This document shows, piece by piece, positions 1-9,222 of a stretch of 32,219 bases of DNA. Both the position numbers and the translations under genes were made by a program. Each line of letters begins with the position of its first letter. The stretch's first letter is position 1. Under the pieces are notes generated by a model, which saw nothing but the letters and a program-made list of their open reading frames with translations, made no database searches and had not been told where the DNA came from. The DNA comes from Pleurotus ostreatus/Saccharomyces cerevisiae fusant (Eukaryota; Opisthokonta), in the NCBI GenBank assembly GCA_024196135.1, contig JAMQCK010000272.1, positions 1 to 32,219 of the forward strand, in the 5' to 3' direction.

Positions 1-227
1 GCGAGCACGCTGAAGCCAGACGAGGGTGTCTGAGATGACAAGGGCTCTTCTCGAGCTGGACAGCGCCTCTGGTGATTCCCCGCACCGTTGCGCGAGGTCT
101 GAAACCACCCATGGCAGTCAGGGCACTCCCAGCAGTCAGCTGGCTTTGGTTGGCCGTCCCGGCGCAGTTGCGCAAGTTGCTCTCGACGCTGGCGGCTTTC
201 ACGCTGGCTTCTACTTCGATGACTCAT
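1..227 (-). CDS. 5' end of a zinc-finger protein gene, cut by the window edge
   Basis: An open frame starts at an ATG at 227 (minus) and stays open to base 1, giving 75 codons. The first 30 residues are Arg/Gln/Ser-rich and basic. Residues about 35-56 read CPDCHGWFQTSRNGAGNHQ followed by RRC, with the spacing C-x2-C-x13-H-x3-C of a single C2H2/C2HC finger. The next residues are Ser/Pro-rich. Single N-terminal fingers of this kind occur in many uncharacterised agaricomycete proteins and in some transposase-derived ones, so the function cannot be given from this piece. The ATG is the first in frame, and the gene is transcribed leftwards away from the neighbouring gene at 543-2049, which lies on the same strand. 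The finger makes real coding likely, but the rest of the gene is outside the window. Confidence 0.5.
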   Translation of the reverse strand, partial: MSHRSRSQRESRQRREQLAQLRRDGQPKPADCWECPDCHGWFQTSRNGAGNHQRRCPAREEPLSSQTPSSGFSVL

Positions 228-542
228 GAATAATGCAATTAAAAAGCTGAGATCCGATCTTCAGGTCGAGCAAGCCGATGGTCATCGAGGAAAGAAGGAA
301 AAGAGCGATCAGCATTGATGGCCTTGCGCCTCATGGCGTGCACGTGAGCTTAGCCGGTCGTGCGTGGTGCACGCCACCGATGCTTAGGTGCTCGTCCAAC
401 TTTGCAAGGCTTCCAGATGAGCGCAAATGATACTTATTTATACTGAGCACGATGCGCGCTATATGCGATGTTAAATACCCCTGTTCGCAAGTAATATAGC
501 AATAGACCAGGCCGAACAATGGAAGTCTGTACTGCGCGCAAA
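228..542. other. Intergenic, no gene seen
   Basis: This 315-bp gap separates the stop of the gene at 543-2049 from the start of the gene running off the left edge. Both are on the minus strand, so it should hold a terminator and a promoter. I see no clear TATA box or repeat. Confidence 0.4.
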
Positions 543-2049
543 TTACGCCTCACCACCCGCTTGAGGGCCCGCGGACTGGGACACCGGCAGCTGCGCAGCA
601 CGACGCTCGCGCTCCTCTGCTTCCGCCGCTTCCCTCTGCCGCTCCTCCTCTGCCGCTTCAGCATCGAGTGCACGCATCCAATTGTCCTCTTCTATAGCAA
701 CAGGATCCCGGCGTTGAACAGCGTGGTCATCTGGAAAAATATCACGGTTGAAGAGGAGGAGGAGTGCTTCAGTACGCCGCTTGCTCGCACCGGAACGTTG
801 ATGAGCAGAGTTGAGTTTTCGGACTTGTGCTTGATAGAAATTATTGAATTTGTAGTCCTTGCTCCCCTTCGCGGTCAGCTCGGGCTGGCAGCTTAAAACG
901 AAATATGCCTGCGAACTCGTCAGTAGAGGGAGGAGGAGTAGGCTGCAGCAATGGGCGCACAATAGTTGCAGCAAAAGCGATCATGGGGAAGGTGACCTCC
1001 TTGATACCGAGTAAGTCGGCGTACGGCGTGCGCGCCTTCTTCGCAGCCTCGCCGGAAGCAACCGCTGATTTCCCTCGCAGGATAACGCGAAGAATCTGAT
1101 CCAAAAGTGAGAAATCAATGCGGCAGATGTATAGAACGACGAGCGTACCCGTAAAATGCAGGCGTGCCGCATGTAACCTTCCAGACGGTCCGTTATCGTC
1201 TTGGGCTCCCGATCATATAGAAAGCGGTTGTCCTTCAGTAGCGTCTGCACCATGGGAAGAAGGGCGCGCTTCTCTTTGTTTTTGAATTGGAGGGTGGGGA
1301 AGTCGGTGGAGGAGACATCAAAGACGTCGTGAGCGATCGACTGGACGACCTCGACAGCTTGAGATCGCATCTGCCGTTGCCCGACGCGGATCTGTGGAAC
1401 ATGTCAGACTTTATCTACAGCACCAGTGAGAGGTTAAGACACACCTTGGCAACGACAGCTGACTGCGCCAACGCAGGACGAACATGGCCAGGCACGCAGC
1501 TGACGATAGTTGCAGCTGCCGTCTTGATCTCCTCGTCAACTTCCTCCTCAATCTCGTCGTCCGCTTCACCATCGGATACAGGTTCCTTCGAGGCTCCGGG
1601 AAGGTAGGCGAGTGCGCGTCGTGGAGTCCACATCATGTACTTGAGGGTGACGAGCTTGCCCGCGTGTAGTGCTGCCTCCTCGTTGCCTTTGTCCGAGCGG
1701 GCCTTCTTAGATGGCGGTTCGAGTTCCACGTCATCGGGATGACCTGGGTTCTGTTCGGCGAGCTGATGGCGGGCTTCTTGAAGTTCAGCTGTGATGTTCT
1801 TCAGCTCACCGAGGATGCGTGCATTCTCTTGTCGTAGGGTCGCGTTATCCTTGAGTGATCCCTCCAAAGCCTGCATCTGTGTGAGCAAGCACGCACAAGA
1901 GCACAGACTCATGTACGTACATCAGCCTGGTGCTTCCGCTTTTGGCGCCTTTCGTGCTTCTTCCTCCTCTTCTCGGCGTCGAGGTTCTTCTCACCCTCGA
2001 GCTCTTCTGGCGTGCGCGTCGGTGCGGTAGTGCCAGGTTCATCGGCCAT
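543..2049 (-). CDS. Uncharacterised coiled-coil/helical protein, five exons
   Basis: Exons 2049-1921, 1876-1445, 1391-1149, 1095-961 and 908-543 join in phase 0 to 434 residues. The introns are 44-53 nt with GTACGT, GTGTGT, GTACGC and GTGCGC donors and CAG acceptors. The protein has a basic start (EKRRKKHERRQKRK), a coiled coil around residues 44-80, an acidic stretch (EIEEEVDEEI) near residue 150, a helical domain with the motifs LRGKSAV and FNNFYQAQVRKLN around residues 270-340, and a Glu/Arg/Ala-rich tail. The combination resembles uncharacterised agaricomycete families (I think of DUF6698, from memory and unverified). No enzymatic motif is visible. The start ATG is the first in frame, with the next exon fully open. 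Phase agreement across four introns makes this a solid gene model with unknown function. Confidence 0.7.
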
Positions 2050-2195
2050 GGTGGAGGACTACAAGGAGCGAGTGAGCATAGTTGCGCGACGGCGCTTACC
2101 GTGCAAGCGCTCGAGGCTGGCTCGAGACACGTCGGTGGTTGCGATGCAAGCATTGTGGCGCGACAGCGCAACGGGTGAGCCCCAGCGTGTTCTAG

Positions 2196-3789
2196 TCCCT
2201 TCGTGGCGGTCCTCAGAGTCGTATCAGGCCAAACCATCAGCTCGAAGTTGACTTCGACCGTCATGTTGAGCAACTTTCCCTTACCCAGCGCCGTAAGCCG
2301 GACGTTGCTTCGCAAGACCTTCATGTATGCTGAACGCTCTACCCGAAGTACGGGCCCCGTCCGGAGATGGTTTGGCATAACCGGCTGTACGAAGCCAGAT
2401 CGCAGTGCTGGCCGCTCACCCCGCTAGACGCGGATAAGCGTCCTCGAGTCGCGTGAGTTCTGTGCTCATCCACCACTTGATAGAAACTCACGATCCGTAG
2501 CCTTTGTGTCCAAATCTTCACCAGTGGTGGCCCGTACGGTACGAATATATATCCAGCGTCAACTCGCCTCTACCGTGAAGGTCTCGAGGCCTTCGAGAAG
2601 GCTCTTGCGTATTGGTTGCAGCCAGAGGTGCGTTTAGACTGTAGCAGAATCAATCACACCATTGACCAGGAGGAAGGTTCGGGACGCGTACACGGCGGAT
2701 AATGCGAAGGTCGATGCTGCCTTCGTCACCACCTTCTTCCCGAGGGATATTATTGTGGTTGACCTATACCGGGACTACACGTTAAAGCCGGTGCCCTTCG
2801 ACAGCATCGATGTACGCCTATACGACCATGAGTCCGATGACTTTGCACTCCTGGAGGCCATGTCTACGTACCACTACCAGGAGGTGATGCGCGACAGCAC
2901 GCTGGAATCGCCGCCCATGTCAGTGCGGGACATACCCACGACAATGCTGAGCCTGGACACCGATCGAGCCACCGTCGAAGCTTTTGGGATCGGTAAAAAG
3001 TTGGTCGAGATCGTACAGAGTGCTCTTGTCCGCCTTGTCTTCCGCGACTACGGCGGGGCGGGGCGAGCGGTGGACCATCTCATTGGTTGCGCTAGGGCGC
3101 TTCGTTACCTTATCTCTGCGCGCGAGAGAGCCGCTGAGCGGGGCCAGGAGTTGTCTGCCTCCGACCTAGTCTAGAATTTGATTGAATTTTATGGGATTTT
3201 TACAGACATCGTCGGAGCGGATACGAAAAGTAAAGATAGCTGTTGAAGAGCGCGATGTGTTCGTGGCGTCGTTTCGGCAGATGCCGCGGGGCTTATTTGT
3301 AAGCGATCTGAGCGGCATCGTACGTTGTGTCCTGCGTTCATGTACTAGCTTCCGAGCCCCCAGGTTCAAGTCGTCAATGCTGATTCCAGCCTCGAGCAGT
3401 GAGCCCTGCGACTCACGCGCGCGCGCCAACAGTCTTGTCGAGAAGTACTTGCCGCCCACTATGGAGCGCCCCCTCGATGATCTGCTCTTCGATGTCTCTA
3501 CGCGGCCTGGCTCTTTGACGTCAAGGCTGTACCGTACGTCTGGCTGCGCCTCGCTTGGAATAGCTCTAATACACGATGCAGGGCTATCGCTCTCGCCAGA
3601 GGCCTACCACCGGTATGTGGGTTAGGATCACCACGTCTGTGATCCTGTACTGACTCGCATCGCAGGACCTTCAGTGGGGATTATGTCCGTGCACGTCTTT
3701 TCATTGGTGAGTGTGGTAATCATGCCGACCACTTGAACGATACTGACCTGGTTCGTACGGTCTTCCTCGCGAAGAGGCGGGTCGGTTGA
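2196..3789 (+). pseudogene. Unrecognised multi-exon gene, probably degenerate
   Basis: Coding-like frames are linked by plausible introns: 2453-2500 (GTGAGT/TAG), 3320-3363, 3399-3432, 3534-3581 and 3613-3665, all keeping phase. Readable pieces include YGPRPEMVWHNRLYEARSQ (about 2345-2401), IFTSGGPYGTNIYPASTRLY (about 2510-2570), a long piece with FFPRDIIVVDLYRDY (2670-3168) and GDYVRARLFIGECGNHADH (about 3675-3735). Against an intact gene are an in-frame TGA at 2331-2333, an apparent +1 shift near 2675, a poor GTCTAG donor at 3169 and a TGA at 3787. Coding-looking sequence continues to about 4046. I do not recognise the family. It could be a live gene whose splicing I misread, or a relic. 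Confidence 0.35.
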
Positions 3790-4046
3790 CCGGCGCGGGA
3801 TGTCACGAAGACAAGAGCGATGGAGTCGGCGGAAGCGCGTAGCAAGGATAGAGACGCGCGTGTGAGGGAGCTCGAGGCAAGGACACCGCTTCTCACCTGA
3901 GATCCCTTCGTTGACTGTTCGTTGCAGGCTTGTCAAACGCAGCTCCATCCCGCACGTCACTATCCTTGCTCTCAACCCCCGAGATTTCGTCCTCGTCGTG
4001 CGCGGACCGCACGACAATCACTTACGATCGCCTTGAGGTGCGCGGC

Positions 4047-4954
4047 GCTCGTCGTCGACGGCGGCGTCCTATCGTTCATCTGAGCTTTTTCGTGACCGTC
4101 GAATACGCCGTAGCCACCACATAGTAGTGCAATATATTGTTTTCCAATTCTAGGTTTTTCTGGTGTGAATTCACGCGTGTTGTGGTGACCTGGCCAGCTG
4201 CTAGTGAGGTAAGTCATAGGATTCTGATATCGCTATCGCATGCGTCAAGAGTCCTCGACGACCATTCGGGCTATAATACCTGCCTCTGCATGGTATGGCC
4301 GACTACGAGATGTGGCAGGCGAGGCTATGGTAAGCTTCAGGAGTGGCGGGAAGCGCTCTCACTTGCCACAGGACCTTGTAGTCATTACCATACCATCTTG
4401 TAAGAAGCAGCACCGAACAATGGGACACAACATAAGAGAGACTGCTACATGGTGTCGCACATAGTAGCAACACTCGGCGAAGTTATAGCACATTGGCGCA
4501 CGCGAAACCTGTTGTAGTCATACGGACAGCAGCCTGTAAGATGCAGATAATATTTTTGCAGGAATTAACATTATAGCACGATTTAGCGAGCTATAACACG
4601 GGGTGCCGCTTTTCCGATGGAGCAAGCCTTGTGGAGAGTCAGCGAAGGGAGACGACGGGGAGGAAGCAGAGAAACGTGCCAAGCTGGAGGTGAATGACGG
4701 CTAAGCCGTACCCACACGGTCCGTGGTTGGGATGTTGAATGCCATACGACACGAGAAACGTGCCATGTAAGACTTGACTAATGAGCCATGCCGCGAGTCG
4801 ATCAGCTCGTAGAGGGTAGCCCGGCAAGAGAGGCTCGTCGCCTCAAATCTCGCGCCAAGCATCAGGAAAACGTTGTTGTTAACAATTCTGATCATATCCA
4901 AGCATAATGTACAAAGGATGAACTCGATAGACATACGACTAGGGCTCAATTTGC
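4047..4954. other. Intergenic, no gene seen
   Basis: About 0.9 kb lies between the relic gene and the 3' end of the MaoC hydratase. It is AT-richer than its surroundings. Two imperfect copies of a roughly 30-bp stretch (near 4375 and 4510, both with TTGTAGTCAT) are visible. There is no convincing coding frame. Confidence 0.4.
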
Positions 4955-6341
4955 TCACAACTTCGCCTGCGACACCTTCTTGACGCGCGCTATTCCGGAT
5001 CCAAGCGCGACCTGACGAAGTATCAGCACCAACGAGAAGGGGAATTATCATGAGCCAAGCCCCCGCGCGCTCACCTTTCCCGTCGTCACATTCAACGTCT
5101 CGAACACGAGCTCGACCTCGCCCGATCCCGCACCCTCGACTTCCCAGATCTTCGTCTCGAGCGCATCACCCGGACGTACGGGAGAGGTGAAGCGCACACC
5201 AAAGAGCGTAAGGGTGCGCGGGTCACCGCCGCCAGCGGTAGCAATGACCGCGCGAGCGGCGAAGCCGAAGGTGGAAAGGCCGTGGAGGATGACGCCGCCG
5301 AAGCCAGCGGCCTTTCCAATGCTGGGGTCTGGACAAGCGGTTAGCGAACGATTGTCGCATCGTAGTACGCTCGAACGGCGAGACAATGCAGAACAGGGGT
5401 CATTGAGTAGAAGATGTACTTCCGCTACTCACCGATATGCAAGGGATTGTAGTCGCCGCTCAACCGGTACACGAGTGCCTGCTCAGGCGTCGTCTGGTCC
5501 TTGTAGACGTAGTCTGGCGCGCGCTTGGGCACAGGCTTCGCTTGCGGCGGGCCAGCAATGGCCTTGGCGAAGCGCTGGCCAGTAGCTTTGGCGCCGACGT
5601 TGAAGGAGGAGGACTGAGAAGTAAGAGGTGAGTTCAAAGCAGGACGTCGCATAGGAGCGAAGCGAGCTCACATAGAGCTTGGCGTACGCCTGACCGTCAG
5701 CGCCAACGAGCGTGTTCTCCGCAGTGAGAATGATGCCGCTCTCTGCGCATACGAGTCAGCAAAAATCATCTTCGCAGCACAAAAGTACGCACTGTTCTCG
5801 GCTACTGCGACATAGCGTGACGTCCACTTCCAGCCTGGACCGCTCTCCAAAGGAAGAGGCTTGAGGATCTCGATCGACTGGCTGCCGTGAACCTGATGTC
5901 GGCTTCAGCGCTCATGGTGGCGAGAAAGCGCACGGGTATAGCTGCGAGTGTACAGACGTACCACGCGGTTAGGGTCCAAGGGTGGGAGCCCGGGTACTGG
6001 CTTCCCCGTCATCCGGTCTGCGAACAAGTTCACATCCGACCCAGCGCCCTTGAGCGGCAGAACGACGGGATAGGTGGGGATCGGGGCGAAGTCCTTGTGC
6101 AGCTCTGTTGGGGAAACGTCAGAGGCTGGAGTTGCGCGGGAGCGTTGCGCGAGACGCACCATAGACAAGGGGGAGGTCATCCTTCTTGGCGCCGATGCCA
6201 GCGGCGTAGAGCAGGAGGTCGCGCCTGTTCCAGTCCACCTGTACGAGCGTCGATGAGAATTGTGAGATGAGAAAGAGCAGCGACACGCACCGGAACGTCC
6301 TCAGTCTGGTGTCCAACTACTTTCGCGAGGTCAACAGACAT
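4955..6341 (-). CDS. Peroxisomal MaoC-type enoyl-CoA hydratase 2
   Basis: Eight exons (6341-6291, 6238-6160, 6104-5962, 5892-5793, 5742-5672, 5613-5433, 5328-5075, 5011-4955) join in phase to 311 residues. This is the usual size of a stand-alone double hot-dog hydratase 2. The hydratase 2 motif YRLSGDYNPLH lies at residues 197-207, giving the expected catalytic Asp202 and His207 with Asn204. It is followed by DPSIGKAAGF and GGVILHGLSTFG of the MaoC domain. These enzymes hydrate trans-2-enoyl-CoA to (R)-3-hydroxyacyl-CoA in peroxisomal beta-oxidation. The last exon of 19 codons ends in AKL, a PTS1 peroxisome signal. Reading through the last donor (GTGAGC at 5074) instead would stop at 5048 and lose the signal. 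The N-terminal half is the degenerate hot-dog repeat normal for the family. Function and location are inferred from motif and signal together. Confidence 0.85.
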
Positions 6342-6769
6342 GGTGGGGGATGGGAACGCGTCGAGGGGATGGAAGTTCGCGTCAAGTACCCGGCGTGCGG
6401 GGTAGCCGGGGTAGCCGATCCGCGTTCCGGTCCGAGGTTACCGTCGCGCACGTGAAAACAAGTTCAACTCTCGGATACATGGCTTGAGTCTCGAGGTCAG
6501 CTTGAGACACACTAGCATTGACGACATATAGCGCAAGAGGGTCACCCGAGCCCTCAAGCGAGGGTGCGACGAAGAATTGAAACCAACAGTCACATTTTGG
6601 GTTATCGAAGCGTACAGTTGCGCGTATGTACGCCATTGTACACGTCTATCGTAGCAGTCCATGCAATCCACGATCCGTCCTTCCATACTACAGCATCCCT
6701 ACACCCAGGTCAAGTTGATCTCACAAAGCGAACCGTGCCCTTATGATAGAGCAAGCAGCTCTTCTGCAG
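6342..6769. other. Intergenic between coronin and the MaoC hydratase
   Basis: This 428-bp gap lies between two minus-strand genes and serves as the coronin 3' flank and hydratase promoter. I see no clear TATA box, repeat or additional gene. Confidence 0.4.
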
Positions 6770-8630
6770 CTACGCGTCCAACAGCGCCGCCGCCGCCTTC
6801 CGCGCGTTCGCCTTGTGCGTCTCGAGTTGGAGCTCGAGGTTGCGGATCTTCTCGCGTGCCTCGCGTAGCTCAGCCGTGAGCGTCGCGTTCTCCTCCTTGA
6901 GGTGCGAAAGCTGATAAAAGGTAAGCTTTCGCAAAGTACAAGAACCGATCATGAACGTACCTCCCCAGAAGATTCAGCGCGCGTCGGCGCAGGGGCAGGA
7001 GCCGACTCCGCGCGAGGGGCCGGTGCAGGTTCGGGAGCAGGAGCGGGCTCAGGCGCAGGCGCGGTGAACGTGCGTGTCGGCGTCGGAGCGGGGGCGGCAG
7101 CAACAGGCGGTGGCGCAGCAGATGCAGGAGTCGGAGGAATCGATCCAGGTGTTACGGGCGACGTGAAGCTCGTCCCGCTGGCGAGGTCGACCAGCTTAGG
7201 AGGTACGGTCTTGCCTGCGAAGAACTCGGCAGCGGTGAGCGCGGGCTCAGTCGAGAGCGCTGGAGGGTAGATGTCGGATTGGAAAGAGTCGGCCTGAGGG
7301 AGGTAAAGTTAGCGATGACGGAAAGGGGAATTGGTGGGATCGGCGAAGGAGCGAGGTCAAGATGGATACACGACGATATGCGAACACATGATAGGGAGGG
7401 AAGGATGGAAGAGGATGGGTTACGCACCTTGCGAGGGACACGGAAGGGAATGGGTTCGATGGCGTTGCCGTGAACCTTGTACGCGCGCGCGATCTCGCAC
7501 TCGGCAACGTTGAGGGCACGACGGGGAAGGAATGCCATGCCGCGTTGAGGCTCCGAGGACTTGAACTCGTCGAGCCCGTACAGCGCGTCGTTCTCGTACT
7601 CGTAGTAGCGGATGTTTCCGTCGCCCTTGCCAGCTGTGATCAAGGTTTAGCTCGCGCGTCAACTTCTAGCACGCGCCACGCACCAAGGAAGAGGATGTTG
7701 TTGTCGGACCAGAAGGGCATGATGACGCCGCTGGACTGATCGAGCACCATCGTCTTGAGGTTCTTGAGCGAGCCCGTCTCCCAAAGCGCGACCTGCCGAT
7801 CGCTCATCTTGGAGAAGCCGGTCGTCGCGATGCGGTCCATCTCGCCCATCCAGACGACGCGGCTGCCCTTGATGCCGCCGTGCCCGTCAGTGACGCGGAC
7901 GGGCTCGGGCCCAGCACGTGGGTCGAAGATGCGCAGCTTGCGGTCGCGGCAGGTGGTCGCGAGCAGCGTGCCTGACGCGTTGAAGCTCAGGCTTTGGATC
8001 GCGTCGCCGTGCCCAGCGAGCGTCGATCGGGGGGATTCGGGCGCGCCGAGGTCCCAGAGCTTGACAAGGTGCTCGCCAGACGCAGATGCGAGCACATTCT
8101 GCGCGGTCGGATGCCAGAGGACCTGACCGACCTTCTTCGCGGACGCGTCGATGCGCGCGACGGGGTCGAAGTCGCGCGGGACCCAGCCTTCGGCGCCCCA
8201 GCCCTCGAAGTCGGCGGCGTCGACCTTCCAGACGCAGAGCCTTCCATCGTCACCGCCAGACGCGACGACCGAGTCGTTGTGAGGAGACCAGTCGGTATCG
8301 AGCACGGGGGCTGTGTGCGAGCGGGCGAGGGGGAGCGTATCGGGGAGCTTGTTCGGGAAGTTGGGGATCGTGCCGAAGGGGGAGGGGAGGGGGACGATCG
8401 CGAAGGCACCGCCGCCGCTCGCATTCCAGTTGATGCTCAGATACTGCCCGGACGCGGCGACGATGTTCGTGTCCCAGGCATTGTTCGTGACCTTCACATT
8501 CTCGATGATGAGCTCCTTCTTCGCCGTTCCCTGGCCGTACACATGCCTGGGTCGTGCCTTCAGTATGACATTGTACGCACACGCGGACTTCTGCTCACCG
8601 ATACTTCGATGCTCGAATAAAACGCGACAT
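6770..8630 (-). CDS. crn1: Coronin, actin-binding WD40 protein
   Basis: Five exons (8630-8599, 8546-7684, 7633-7428, 7293-6961, 6910-6770) give 524 residues. The start MSRFIRASKYRHVYG is the coronin signature and is split by the first intron, so a model starting inside exon 2 would miss it. A seven-bladed beta-propeller follows, with NAWDTN, NWNASGGGAFAIVPL, repeats such as DGRLCVWKV, HLVKLWDL and KLRIFDPR, and the coronin-specific C-terminal extension (NIRYYEYEND, GMAFLPRRALNVAECEIARAYK). Next is an Ala/Pro-rich linker at about residues 400-475 and a C-terminal coiled coil (LKEENATLTAELREAREK) that in known coronins makes the trimer. Coronin binds F-actin at cortical patches and regulates Arp2/3 and cofilin. 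Introns are 48-134 nt and all phases agree. Nothing suggests damage. Confidence 0.95.
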
Positions 8631-8821
8631 GGCGGTGAGATCTACGGGAGGCCGTCGCCACGACGCAGCGATCGGTCTCGGCGGGCCGGCGCTTGATGGG
8701 CATCATTCGAACCGGCGCTTGCCGGTTCGCTCCTTGGCTCACGCTCTCATGCTTGTTCCGTAGTTCACAACAACCTCATCATGAATATACAGGTATAAAC
8801 AGCGAATAAAGACTACAAAGC

Positions 8822-9222
8822 CTAAGCTACTGATGTCGGGACCTCTGTGGTCACTTCTGGCGCGACTGTGGTTCTGCGCGGTGTCAGCTCGAATCTGCGT
8901 CAAGCCTTCCATGAGGGCTCACGTTATCGTCCACACCACCTCCTGGCTCACTTCGACAATGTATGGCGCTTCGTCGATGATGGTCTGCACGAGTCGTGCG
9001 GCGGTCAGCTCCGAGGTGACGACCGTGGTCCCGGAAGCGTCAGGCGCGGCCGTGGCCGTATAGGAGGAGGCCGAGTCGTCCACCGCACTGACGTCCTCCT
9101 GGCGCACGAAGAACTGGAGAGCGTCAGCACGATCCTGAGCTTGCATGTACCATACTCACTGCACTAGCGCTCGCGCCGACTACGAGCAAGAGGAGCGTAA
9201 TCGTCTTTGTCAACAGCATCAT
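8822..9222 (-). CDS. Small secreted cysteine-free protein
   Basis: Three exons (9222-9160, 9113-8923, 8873-8822) join in phase to 101 residues. The introns (GTGAGT..CAG, 46 nt; GTGAGC..CAG, 49 nt) each contain a GCTGAC branch site. Residues 1-21 are a clear signal peptide (MMLLTKTITLLLLVVGASASA). The mature 80-residue protein has no cysteine. It has an acidic Ala/Ser/Thr stretch, then a segment around ARLVQTIIDEAPYIVEV, and a Thr/Val/Pro tail ending VTTEVPTSVA. I recognise no family. Small secreted proteins without cysteines are common in agaricomycete secretomes and are usually lineage-specific. The exon junctions are inferred. The last exon is short but reads cleanly in phase to a stop. Confidence 0.6.

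Noticed and set aside
7994..8620. Long plus-strand frame (about 200 codons) over the coronin gene
   Set aside because: It is antisense to conserved WD40 exons, has no motif, and is explained by the GC-rich third-position bias of the coronin frame.
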